From contig JALBYC010000006.1 of NCBI GenBank assembly GCA_023212645.1, positions 1 through 64,000 of the forward strand: DNA of 64,000 nt, read 5' to 3'. Below are positions 18,973 to 27,261 of the stretch, piece by piece. The position numbers were made by a program, and so were the translations under genes. A model generated the notes under the pieces. The model saw only the letters and a list, made by a program, of their open reading frames with translations. It searched no databases and was not told where the DNA came from. Position 1 is the first letter of the stretch; every line of letters begins with the position of its first letter. Source of the DNA: Farysia itapuensis. Taxonomy: Eukaryota; Basidiomycota; Ustilaginomycetes; Ustilaginales; Ustilaginaceae.

Positions 18973-19070
18973 GTACCGCGATCCGTGCCGAATCGACACC
19001 CTCGTCAAGATTCCCTTTTCCTTTCTATACCAGCTACGTCTAATCTCACCTTGTCCCCCAGGTCGTCAAG

Positions 19071-19568
19071 ATGCCATTGACAACCACCGAACAGGTCCCA
19101 ACAGCCAACGATGAAAGTTCAGATCCTCAGTATCTGATCTTTTTCAGCTCAGGATCTCCACCCTGGTGCCCTGACTGTGTTGATGCTCTCCCTCATATCC
19201 GCGAGGTCTTTGAGACTGACCCGAAAACAAACAAGATTGCAGCACAACTTGTCCTTGTTGGACAGCGCGCAGAGTAAGTCTTGTGGCGCTCATTTTCTGC
19301 TGCACCACGTCTAAACCAGACCCTCACTCATTTCAGATGGAAGACGCCAGACAATCCTTTCCGCAAACAATATGGCATCAGTTCTATTCCGACCATCACC
19401 AAGATGGTAAAGGTACGTCAACTTTCCATCTTATGCGTACTTCCAGACACTCAGTCCCGTTTTCGTTCTCGTTCTCCCATTCTCTGTTGACAGGGCAAAG
19501 AGGTCGCTCGCTTGGAAGACAACGAGTGCAAGGACGCAGCTACAATCAGCGCCTTTGTTCTCAAGTAA
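19071..19568 (+). CDS. TXNDC17-like thioredoxin-fold protein
   Basis: Exons join(19071..19273,19337..19412,19494..19568) encode 117 residues; the introns are 63 and 81 nt. The redox motif WCPDC is at residues 32-36 within FFSSGSPPWCPDCVDALP, the hallmark of the TRP14/TXNDC17 (DUF953) family of cytosolic disulfide reductases. The conserved block EWKTPDNPFRK and the cis-proline segment SIPTITK are restored only by splicing at these sites. The protein should reduce small disulfide substrates in the cytosol using thioredoxin reductase. It shares a short promoter with UNG. Confidence 0.88.
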
Positions 19569-19692
19569 AGAATCCTCACATGATAGCAATGATTTTGATC
19601 TATGTTTATTACGGGGGTTCCAAGCTATGCTGAGCAGACGTACAATATGAAAGGAGCAAGTGTATTTACAGGGGACAAATGTGGGAGGCAGA

Positions 19693-20349
19693 TCACTTGA
19701 AGAAGCCGTGGCCGCCGCCTTGGTGATTGGAGCCGCCGAAGGGACTGCCGCCTCCATAGCCACCGTTGCCGTATGGATTGTGCTGATTCTTGTTCTCAAA
19801 CTTTTCGAAAACTTTCTTGCCGACCTGCGCCATGATGGCGCCTCCAGCGATGGAGCTGAATGTGCCCATGTGGCCGCCGGTCATCTTGTTGCCGGCCCAG
19901 CCAGCGGCAGCTCCTGCGGCCATCGTACCAAGACCACGCTCGCCGGGAATGGGATTGCCGTGCTCATCGTATTGCACTGGCTGTTGCTGTTGCTGGTCAT
20001 AGCCATAGGACTGCTGCTGCTGCTGCTGTTGACCATAAGGAGAAGGCGACCCATACCCGGAAGATTGTGCGCCGTAGTCACTTTGTCCACCGCCGTAATG
20101 CTGAGGCTCAGGGCCGGGTCCGCCGGGATAGGAAGACTGGGGTCCTCCAGGATACGACGATTGAGGTCCTCCGGGATACGATGATTGTGGTGCACCAGAG
20201 TAAGATGATTGATGGGCGCCGCTATAAGAAGATGACGACAAAGGATCTCCGGGGTAGGATGATCCTCCCGCACCGCCAGTATAAGAGGATTGGGGTCCGC
20301 CGGGGTAAGAAGACTGGGGTTGGTTTGGTCCGCCTGGATAGTATGACAT
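19693..20349 (-). CDS. PGG-repeat, glycine-zipper protein
   Basis: A 218-residue protein of unknown function. Residues 1-85 consist of imperfect SSYPGGPQ-type repeats (PGG/YSG variants), then a Q/Y-rich stretch with polyQ runs near 105-122. Residues 135-180 form a conserved-looking small domain: GNPIPGERGLGTMAAGAAAGWAGNKMTGG, with regularly spaced G and A as in glycine-zipper/2TM segments, then IAGGAIMAQVGKKVFEKFEN. The tail is G/N/H-rich. The composition resembles low-complexity, phase-separating or membrane-interacting proteins. There are no introns. A TATA-like element lies about 70 bases upstream on the minus strand. Confidence 0.72.
   Translation of the reverse strand: MSYYPGGPNQPQSSYPGGPQSSYTGGAGGSSYPGDPLSSSSYSGAHQSSYSGAPQSSYPGGPQSSYPGGPQSSYPGGPGPEPQHYGGGQSDYGAQSSGYGSPSPYGQQQQQQQSYGYDQQQQQPVQYDEHGNPIPGERGLGTMAAGAAAGWAGNKMTGGHMGTFSSIAGGAIMAQVGKKVFEKFENKNQHNPYGNGGYGGGSPFGGSNHQGGGHGFFK
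20095..20345 (-). repeat. Tandem degenerate 24-nt-type coding repeat (SSYPGGPQ)
   Basis: The 5' part of the glycine-zipper gene holds about nine imperfect units encoding SSYxGxPQ-like peptides. Several adjacent units are nearly identical at DNA level, which points to recent unit duplication. Confidence 0.65.
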
Positions 20350-20669
20350 ATTTGCTGAAGGTAGATGGAGAACAGGGAGGGAAGCCGATGAGGGTGGTGG
20401 TTGGTCGATGGGCCGAGTTTATATGCTGGACAAGCTTGAGCTCATCTCGCTTGGGCTGCGATTCGACTTGGCAAGGTTTGTGTGTTGCGTGTTGCAGTGG
20501 CGTACCGACGTGGGCTGTGCGCGGCTCAAAGCTGTGCAGCTGTGCAGCCAACTTAATTGCATGGCATCGCCGATCTGTGTTGGAAATCGGCAGATGGGCC
20601 ATATCTGACGTGAGAGTGTGGAGCGACACTTCGCAGTGAGCACCAATACTGACACAACGACAGGCGAAC
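20350..20669. other. Divergent promoter region, PGG-repeat gene / R3H-associated gene
   Basis: 320 bases without a gene. A minus-strand TATA-like ATATAAA occupies 20418-20424, about 70 bases before the ATG at 20349. Nothing distinct is seen for the plus-strand gene. Confidence 0.45.
20418..20424 (-). promoter_or_regulatory. TATA-like box of the PGG-repeat gene
   Basis: ATATAAA on the minus strand lies about 70 bases upstream of the ATG at 20349. The call rests on motif and position only. Confidence 0.4.
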
Positions 20670-22325
20670 ATGGACGGTGTGGAACAGCAATTCGAGCTGG
20701 ATCCCGGTATGGTTGCGGAGCGCAGAGATAGTGCTGTGCCCAAATCTGGGATTCTGTCATCTGGGACTACCCCGATGGCCTTGCCTTCTTCCTTGCAGCA
20801 TCACAGAGTGTCACATCCCGACCATGTCTCGTACCTACTTGACGATAGAGCTGGCGCCGCTTCCTTTCCTCCAACGTACCGCAATACTAAGCAACGGAGC
20901 AACAGTGTCTCCAGTAATAGAGATGTGGGTAGACGAAAGCAGCGGCGATCCGAAAATGCGACGCTCCTGTCCATCAATCCTCATGCTGTGCGTCCATCAG
21001 CAAAGGATTACAGGCTGCAAACCAATACCATCAAGTCAACCTTTCCCACTCACGCATCAGCTTCGAAAGCAAGCCATCAGCTACTCACAAACCTGCCTGC
21101 TCCGTCAAATTCGCGGATCGGTTCTTCTCAGCCCGTATCGGATCCTATCTCTTCTAATCACGGACATTTTGGCAAATCTCTGAAAGAGGCACGGAAAGTG
21201 CTCAAAAAGCTAGACGTGGTCGGCATATCAGACATTCACACGGCGAATCAGACAGCAGGAGACCTCGAGCGCTTTGTCTGGACTGTGGATCGCCAGATCA
21301 GGCTTTGGAGTACCGAGGAGGTTCACCTCCTCCCAGACGTCCATTCCAAGCAACAACACCGCAAACGAGGTACAATTCTGCTTGACTCACACTTTCTTCC
21401 TCCGGAGGACGAAACAGAGCACGAGAAAGGAAGACATGTGCATTTGGATTCACTGCAGTCTAATTTCATCGATGAAGGTCAACTCATAGAATTTCAGCGG
21501 ACACCGAACGCCCTGGTTTGGCTGGTTGGTGATCCCTTCCTTCGCCTGGTCGTACATTGTCTGGCTCGAGTTTACGGCTGCCCATCCTTCTCCAAAGACG
21601 ACGTATCTAGACCTGGTCTTCGGTTCACCTGGGTACTAAACAAGAATCCACTAACTCGAAGGAAAGGTGGTCGCAAGGCTCGACGCGCATCGGTGTCAAG
21701 TTCTGCCATGTCCATCAGTGAAGCCGCGACCACTGCTAACCCGGATATGGTCGCAGCGGAGGGCGTTACGCGTCGGTTGCCTGTCAATGCTAGACTTGGC
21801 GGATTGCGGCAGAATGCTCTTGAGACGCCTCCAACAACAGATTTTGACTCGCAGACCGAGAGCGAGATAGACTTGGCCATTACTGAAGTCGAAAGTGAAC
21901 TGGGAACCGTGTCGGAATTTGGTCCTGACAGTCTCGCATCTTCCGTCGTACTGAACGATGCCGACTCAACTCATGACCAAGGAAGTGTCGTGAACGATGT
22001 TGACAGCGAAGATGGATTAGCCGACATCGAGAAAGAACGCCTCTCAACGAACACTGAGGAGGATGAGGAGGTGGCCACAGATGAGGAGGAAGCAGACATC
22101 CTCCGACGAGTTCGAACGTGGGCGCTAGACAGCCATCGTCAACGAGCGCTAGATGCGCAAAACCCCTCCGCATCCCCTGCGCTGCCTCACAGACTACGTC
22201 AGGTAACTAATGCGACAACATCCAACGCCGGTACCGCCTCTACTCACGCTATTCCTTTCAGGACTCCCATCACCGAGGTCTCATCCGAGCAAGAAGACGA
22301 TGAAGATGACCGTCACATAGACTAA
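20670..22325 (+). CDS. R3H-associated N-terminal domain protein
   Basis: A 551-residue intronless protein. Residues about 80-115 contain GRRKQRRSENATLLSINPHA followed by a VRPSAKDY element, matching the R3H-associated N-terminal domain. A second conserved block near 275-330 (ALVWLVGDPFLRLVVHCLARVYGC, then SFSKDD and FTWVLNKNP) resembles the DPFxRLxxHxxARYY segment that links this domain to R3H-like folds. The remainder is low complexity: a basic KGGRKARRAS patch and an acidic C-terminus (EEDEEVATDEEEAD). Nucleic-acid binding is likely from the family; the process is unknown. The stop lies 46 bases from the stop of the convergent uL6m gene. Confidence 0.7.
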   Translation: MDGVEQQFELDPGMVAERRDSAVPKSGILSSGTTPMALPSSLQHHRVSHPDHVSYLLDDRAGAASFPPTYRNTKQRSNSVSSNRDVGRRKQRRSENATLLSINPHAVRPSAKDYRLQTNTIKSTFPTHASASKASHQLLTNLPAPSNSRIGSSQPVSDPISSNHGHFGKSLKEARKVLKKLDVVGISDIHTANQTAGDLERFVWTVDRQIRLWSTEEVHLLPDVHSKQQHRKRGTILLDSHFLPPEDETEHEKGRHVHLDSLQSNFIDEGQLIEFQRTPNALVWLVGDPFLRLVVHCLARVYGCPSFSKDDVSRPGLRFTWVLNKNPLTRRKGGRKARRASVSSSAMSISEAATTANPDMVAAEGVTRRLPVNARLGGLRQNALETPPTTDFDSQTESEIDLAITEVESELGTVSEFGPDSLASSVVLNDADSTHDQGSVVNDVDSEDGLADIEKERLSTNTEEDEEVATDEEEADILRRVRTWALDSHRQRALDAQNPSASPALPHRLRQVTNATTSNAGTASTHAIPFRTPITEVSSEQEDDEDDRHID

Positions 22326-22371
22326 ATCTCAACACAATTGCATACGTGCTTGTAGATTTGTGGCAAGTGCT

Positions 22372-23403
22372 TTACTTCTTCTTCACTGACTTGAGTCTGA
22401 CGATCTCGTGGTCGACGAATACGCCTTTGCCCTTGTACGGTTCTGGCACTCTCCACTTTCTGATGGAACTGGCAAAGTTGCCCAGCAGCTCGCGATCTGC
22501 GCCTCTAAGGATGATTTTGGTTGGCTGCGGTACCACGCATGTAATGCCGTGAGGAACTGGGAGAATGACCGGATGGGAGTAGCCAAGGCGGAGATTGAGT
22601 CGCATATTGGGGCCCTGCTTAAGTGCAGCTTCCTTGAATTTGGCGTCGCGTTCGATTTCGACTGCCTTTGCCTCAGGAGAGAAGAAGTAAGAGCGAACTG
22701 CTAAGGCTTTGTCGAGCGTGCTTTGTCGAGGCAGGGGGTCTAATTCCAGAGCTGCTCTGTAACCAACACCCACCAAGCGTACCAGAACCCGGTGGCCTTC
22801 TGTGACGCCTACGAAGGCGTTGTGTAAGATATTGCGAGTGAGGCCCCATAGGCCATGTTGCTTCCTGTGACCCTCCTCGGTCCTGAGACTGAGAGTTATG
22901 CGTGTCGCCTGTCCTTCGTAGTTAGGAACTTCGTTGAGTTCAGATGTTGTGACTGGTCTGACTTCGGGCGGCGGTGTGTTTTCATACCTTGGTGGTGTTG
23001 ATTCAGTATCCACTTTACTTGCTGACGTTGATTCTCCCGCCTGGGCATCCCCGTGACGGTTCAGAGGCTGCTCATTGAGAAGGACGGCATAATGCAGTGG
23101 CAACACCACTTGGCCTTGTGGTCCTGTGATTACCATTGTCTTCGCTTGTCTCAGACTGGGTAGCAATGGACGACTAGGAACGGGATGTGGTGGGTATGGG
23201 ACTATCTCGAGCTTGGCCTCGGCTGGTTTGTCGATAGGTGTGGCACCAATGTGCGAGTGGTGTGTGGACAAATTACGAACGGAACTGGCAACATCAGAGA
23301 AGGCGATTGATTGTCGGCATGCGTAGGCTGTTGCACGCCCAGACGACAGCATGTGACTGCCAGTCTGGCGCATTAGACGCGAGGTGGACGCTGATGCCGC
23401 CAT
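22372..23403 (-). CDS. MRPL6: Mitochondrial large-subunit ribosomal protein uL6m
   Basis: The L6 protein of the mitoribosome. The conserved C-terminal half is clear: VRLVGVGYRAALE, then LGYSHPVILPVPHGI, PTKIILRGADRELLGNFASSIRKWR and PEPYKGKGV. The protein from the ATG at 23403 has 343 residues, with an R/S/A-rich presequence (MAASASTSRLMRQTGSHML). An in-frame ATG at 23523 would add 40 residues that also look presequence-like, so the start is uncertain. The frame stays open far upstream, but that stretch is antisense to eL34 and not coding. A weakly conserved E/P/T-rich insert at roughly 100-160 precedes the L6 core. No introns are seen. Confidence 0.88.
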   Translation of the reverse strand: MAASASTSRLMRQTGSHMLSSGRATAYACRQSIAFSDVASSVRNLSTHHSHIGATPIDKPAEAKLEIVPYPPHPVPSRPLLPSLRQAKTMVITGPQGQVVLPLHYAVLLNEQPLNRHGDAQAGESTSASKVDTESTPPRYENTPPPEVRPVTTSELNEVPNYEGQATRITLSLRTEEGHRKQHGLWGLTRNILHNAFVGVTEGHRVLVRLVGVGYRAALELDPLPRQSTLDKALAVRSYFFSPEAKAVEIERDAKFKEAALKQGPNMRLNLRLGYSHPVILPVPHGITCVVPQPTKIILRGADRELLGNFASSIRKWRVPEPYKGKGVFVDHEIVRLKSVKKK

Positions 23404-23751
23404 GTCTGCAATGCGAACGGCCCGCAACACGACTGATGATGGAAGAACTCGGGAGGCGAAAATTGACGCTGTGAAGCTGTGATCACGACCTTGCCGTGCA
23501 TAGGACCCGATAAAAGAAAGCATCGCCGATGTAGGTTTCCCGATGACTTCGCATTCCCGACATCCGAATAAATGTACGATAATCAAAATCGGATCCGCCC
23601 ATATTTGCAGTTCCAGGGAAATTGCACGTGATGTAATTGCGATCGGCACCGAAATTCCCAGCACATTCGCTCCTGGAGCCTGGCTGGATCTGAAGCTGCA
23701 AACACTACCGCCTTTCTTCTCCCGTATCACTTCTACATACGATCCTTTAAG
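23404..23751. other. Divergent promoter between mitochondrial uL6m and cytosolic eL34
   Basis: About 350 bases (230 if the longer uL6m form is used) between two ribosomal protein genes. The 50 bases before the eL34 ATG are pyrimidine-rich, typical of ribosomal protein leaders. No clear TATA box is seen. Confidence 0.5.
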
Positions 23752-24457
23752 ATGGCTGAACGTGTCACCCTCCGAACCCGCAACCCGTACAACACCAAGT
23801 CTGCCCGACGGGTGCAGGTCAAGACACCCGGTGGCAAGCTGCGCTACCACCACATTGCGAAGCGTGGATCTGTCCCCAAGTGCGGTGACTGCCACTCCGA
23901 CCTTGCCGGCATCAAGGCTCACCGACCCAGAGAATTCGCCTCCATTTGCAAGCGTCAAAAGACCGTGTCTCGTGCTTACGGTGGCTCTCGATGCTCCAAC
24001 TGCGTCCGAACTCGGTAAGTTTGAAGTCTTCCAACAGCAGCATTGCATCGGAGTGTTTGTCCACATTCTCCTCATCAGGCAAATGGCAGTCAGATGAGCG
24101 CACGGTGTTCCACACGGTGGCTCGTCATTACTAGCAGTATCTATGGGACAAGTCGTCGGTAGTTTCACCGCACATGGATATGCGACCTGGTAGCCGCAAG
24201 ACGGCACACATTCCGGGTGCGTCTGGGGCCAGCCGACTGGCATGCTATGACATGCTGTGCTCCCAAGCCGTTTGCGAAGGCCGCAGAATTCCGTTCGCCT
24301 CGGCCGTTGTCCCAATGCTGTTGTTGCGACATTTGTGACAAGAGACCCTGTACTGACTACTAAATTTCACGCCTTCTACAGCATCATCCGAGCTTTCCTC
24401 GTTGAAGAGGCCAAGATCGTGAAGAACGTCCTCAAGGCCCAGACCAAGTCGAAGTAA
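23752..24457 (+). CDS. RPL34: 60S ribosomal protein eL34
   Basis: Exons join(23752..24014,24382..24457) encode 112 residues. The N-terminus MAERVTLRTRNPYNTKSARR and the zinc-binding cysteines in CGDC and CSNC identify cytosolic eL34. The second exon supplies the conserved terminal helix RAFLVEEAKIVKNVL. The intron is 367 nt, about five times the usual length here, with a GTAAGT donor and CTACAG acceptor. Codon use is strongly biased, as expected for a ribosomal protein. Confidence 0.95.
24015..24381 (+). other. Long (367 nt) intron of RPL34
   Basis: Bounded by GTAAGT and CTACAG, with CTGACTACT-like branch sequence near 24353. Other introns in the window are about 58-90 nt. Long ribosomal-protein introns often host snoRNAs. 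I could not find a convincing C box (RTGATGA) and D box (CTGA) pair, and an H/ACA RNA cannot be judged by eye. Confidence 0.6.
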
Positions 24458-25890
24458 ATGCGCCGTTGATTTGGCTTTATTTCTGTCCCTGTCGCCCACT
24501 GTCTTTGCATCTTTCCCGACCTTGTACCACCATACCACCACATCCCCAAAACTGGGCAGCACGTCGTCTTCGACTCAGCCCGACTGTTCTCCACAATGTT
24601 GAGTGTCACAGCTCAGTATTGCGGAGACCTGGCTGACGACATCTCATCAGTCGTCTAGCACTCGCTATGTTCATACACATACTTTCTGCATGAAGCAACA
24701 AACTTCTCAAATCTGTCTTGTTTCGTTTGGCCCGTGTAGTGACGCGTCTACGCAGGTTTCGGCGGTCCGCACTCATAAGACGGTTCGTTTGTGGACCCGT
24801 TTGAGCCACACAAGTATGCTTTGAATGGTGGGAAGCCAACAAGTAAGATATGCTTGTGACAAGCTGCAGACGCCGACCCAACAAAGAAAACCCTGCCACC
24901 GAGTGTGGTCGTCTGCAGATCCGCCTCGTAAGGATCAATCTCTACAGCATACCGAGGAGCATACTACAAACGCCTTCCGCATGCTGAAAGCTTCGAAGCG
25001 TTGATCCTCGAACCTCGCGGCTCGCGCGGCTCGCGGAAAACTTTGACAATGTTAGGGCACTCATTTTTCCCCGGCGCTTTTTGGCGCAGTCGGGAATCCG
25101 GACTGACCCGGTAAGAGCGAGCTCCATCAATCTTGCGCAAGGACTCATCATCTCGGCGTGTTCAGGTCCTGTTTCACCCGAGCACTTGTGGCGTGTGTCT
25201 TTGTGAACGTACGTCAGTACGGCCCACATAATTGAGGTAGCGCGCGAGAGTAGTGAGCCAACCATTGACGAGTCATTGTGATTTCATTCAGCGCGCCCGA
25301 ACATAGCCCGCGCAGAAACGTAGCCCGAATGAACTTCGCCTGTTGCTTGACACTAGTCTCACTTTGGCGGTACTTATCTCATCTGTAGTCGAAACGTGTG
25401 GATTTGAGAATATCTCGAGCCACGCTGCCTCATGTCGCCAGTACCACGGGCAGTTCAGCGAAAGTCACAAAAAGTTGGCCGCTTCCCAAAACAAGGGTCC
25501 AATCAAATAGCAAAAGAGTTGCTAATTACCGTAAACGTGTTGTGCGTCCCTTTGTCCTGCCCTTTCCGAGTCACTGACCGAGTCTCAGGGCGCCTAACCC
25601 TAAGGAGGTTTGCAGCAGAGCGGGCAGACGAGGTCGAGGTCGAGGTCGAATCCATAGCGCGCGTCTTGCCGGTGAGGTGGCAAACTCTGGGGTTGTGTTC
25701 GAACATGACTCGTTAGAGATGTCACATGTCACAAGCAAGTCGACATTTGTATCCCGGAATTTCGCGACTCCACCGTGCCTATATAACGCCGTCAGGCCAT
25801 GTGCAAAACGCCGAGCTTTCCTGCTAACACTCGCCTTTTGATACTCCGTAGTCGACATCACTCACAGCACCGATCAAAACAGCTACCGAC
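24458..25890. other. Intergenic region upstream of the alternative oxidase gene
   Basis: About 1.4 kb with no supported gene. It contains three tandem GAGGTC units at 25630-25647 and a good TATA box at 25780-25786. Short open frames show no family signature. Confidence 0.5.
25780..25786 (+). promoter_or_regulatory. TATA box of the alternative oxidase gene
   Basis: TATATAA lies about 105 bases upstream of the ATG at 25891 and fits a regulated promoter. Confidence 0.5.
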
Positions 25891-27261
25891 ATGTGGACTG
25901 CTTCTCCACTGATCTTCGCTGTAGCTTCAAGCCGTGCCAAGACTTCTTCAGTCTCGCTTGTTGGACAAGCTGCGCAGGCTTCTCTACTTTCTCATGTCGG
26001 CCACAGATCTTTCATACACTCTACAGCGTTGACCCAACGCGGTCTCTCCACCTCTGCCCTCCGACCGAGCCAGCCAAGCAAGCCTGCGCGAAAGGCTGTG
26101 CAGGCTAAAGATCGTGAAGGCGAACCTGGCCTCAAACATCCCACAGGCAGCTACCTCCTCTTTCATCCGATATACTCGGAACATGATCTAGACTCGGTGA
26201 AAGTTGTCAACCGCCAGGATAAAACTTTCGGCGACAAGGTTGCTCGAATAATGGTGGTTGTTGCCCGAAGTATCTTTGATATGGCAACGCGCTATCCTGA
26301 TCACAACGGCAAGAAATTTCCTCCCATCAAAGGTGAGGTCGAAAAGACTGTACACCTGCCATCGCACATCTCGAAACAAGTGCAACGCTACAAGGACGGT
26401 GATGTCGAGCAACACGGCAAGCAGGGTGGCGGTATGGAAGTAAACAACAAGACCGGTGCCGACTTGTCTAAATTGGCTGCAGACGACGGCAGCATGACGC
26501 TCCAAGAGATGCGCGCCAAAGGTCTCGTCTTTGGTCCCGATGGCTGGCTGAACCGTATCATCTTTTTGGAAACCATTGCCGGTGTGCCCGGTATGGTGGC
26601 TGCATCCTGTCGACACTTGCAGAGTCTGCGGCTGATGAAACGCGACAAGGGCTGGATTCACACGATGCTGGAGGATGCGGAGAACGAACGAATGCATCTA
26701 CTGACCTTTATGGAGCTCGCCAAACCCGGATGGATCGCTCGAACTTTTGCTTTGCTCGCCCAAGGTGTGTTCTACAACTTCTTCTTCGTCTTCTATCTAT
26801 TTGCACCGCGGGTGGCGCACCGCTTTGTTGGTGTGCTGGAGGAGGAGGCAGTGCTTACTTATTCCCTGATCCTGGAAGATCTTCGCGGAGGTCGTCTCCC
26901 TGAATGGGAGAACGTCGCGGCTCCCGAAATTGCCAAGCAGTATTGGCAACTTGGCGAAGGGGCCATGTTGGAAGACGTGATTCGAGCCGTACGCGCTGAC
27001 GAGGCTACGCATCGCCATATCAACCATACTTTTGCATCTCTACATGCTGAAGACCCGAATCCATTTGCTCATCGCGAGGCGCCTGCCAAGATGCGCGGTG
27101 AGACATACGGTCTCGAGCGCGAAGAGGCGCTTGAATGGAGCAAGCACCGACCCGAACCGGAAGCTGCATCAGGGACGCTGGTGGAAAGCAGCGACTCAAG
27201 CACAGGTGCGGTTGAATCTTCAACAGAAACACCGCGCGATGCTGCAGAAAAGACTGCCTGA
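25891..27261 (+). CDS. AOX1: Mitochondrial alternative oxidase
   Basis: This inner-membrane di-iron ubiquinol oxidase bypasses complexes III and IV. The 456-residue protein has a serine/arginine-rich presequence (about 1-60). Diiron ligands are visible: E227 in FLETIAG, E266 and H269 in ENERMHL, the LEEEA motif at 316-320, and E371/H374 in RADEATHR. The segment between the first helix (IMVVVARSIFDMATRYP, 120-136) and WLNRIIFLETIAG is about 80 residues of hydrophilic, G/K/Q-rich sequence (roughly 140-215), whereas typical fungal AOX passes almost directly between them. The C-terminus after about 395 is an acidic S/T-rich extension. It has no introns. Regulation by respiratory inhibition is typical of the family. 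Confidence 0.95.
   Translation: MWTASPLIFAVASSRAKTSSVSLVGQAAQASLLSHVGHRSFIHSTALTQRGLSTSALRPSQPSKPARKAVQAKDREGEPGLKHPTGSYLLFHPIYSEHDLDSVKVVNRQDKTFGDKVARIMVVVARSIFDMATRYPDHNGKKFPPIKGEVEKTVHLPSHISKQVQRYKDGDVEQHGKQGGGMEVNNKTGADLSKLAADDGSMTLQEMRAKGLVFGPDGWLNRIIFLETIAGVPGMVAASCRHLQSLRLMKRDKGWIHTMLEDAENERMHLLTFMELAKPGWIARTFALLAQGVFYNFFFVFYLFAPRVAHRFVGVLEEEAVLTYSLILEDLRGGRLPEWENVAAPEIAKQYWQLGEGAMLEDVIRAVRADEATHRHINHTFASLHAEDPNPFAHREAPAKMRGETYGLEREEALEWSKHRPEPEAASGTLVESSDSSTGAVESSTETPRDAAEKTA

Noticed and set aside
23524..24315. N-terminal extension of the uL6m frame to 647 codons
   Set aside because: This part lies antisense to eL34 coding sequence and intron, and is not ribosomal in character; the presequence begins at 23403 or 23523.
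25630..25647. Three GAGGTC repeats upstream of AOX
   Set aside because: Too short and not near the TATA box; no known factor site is matched.
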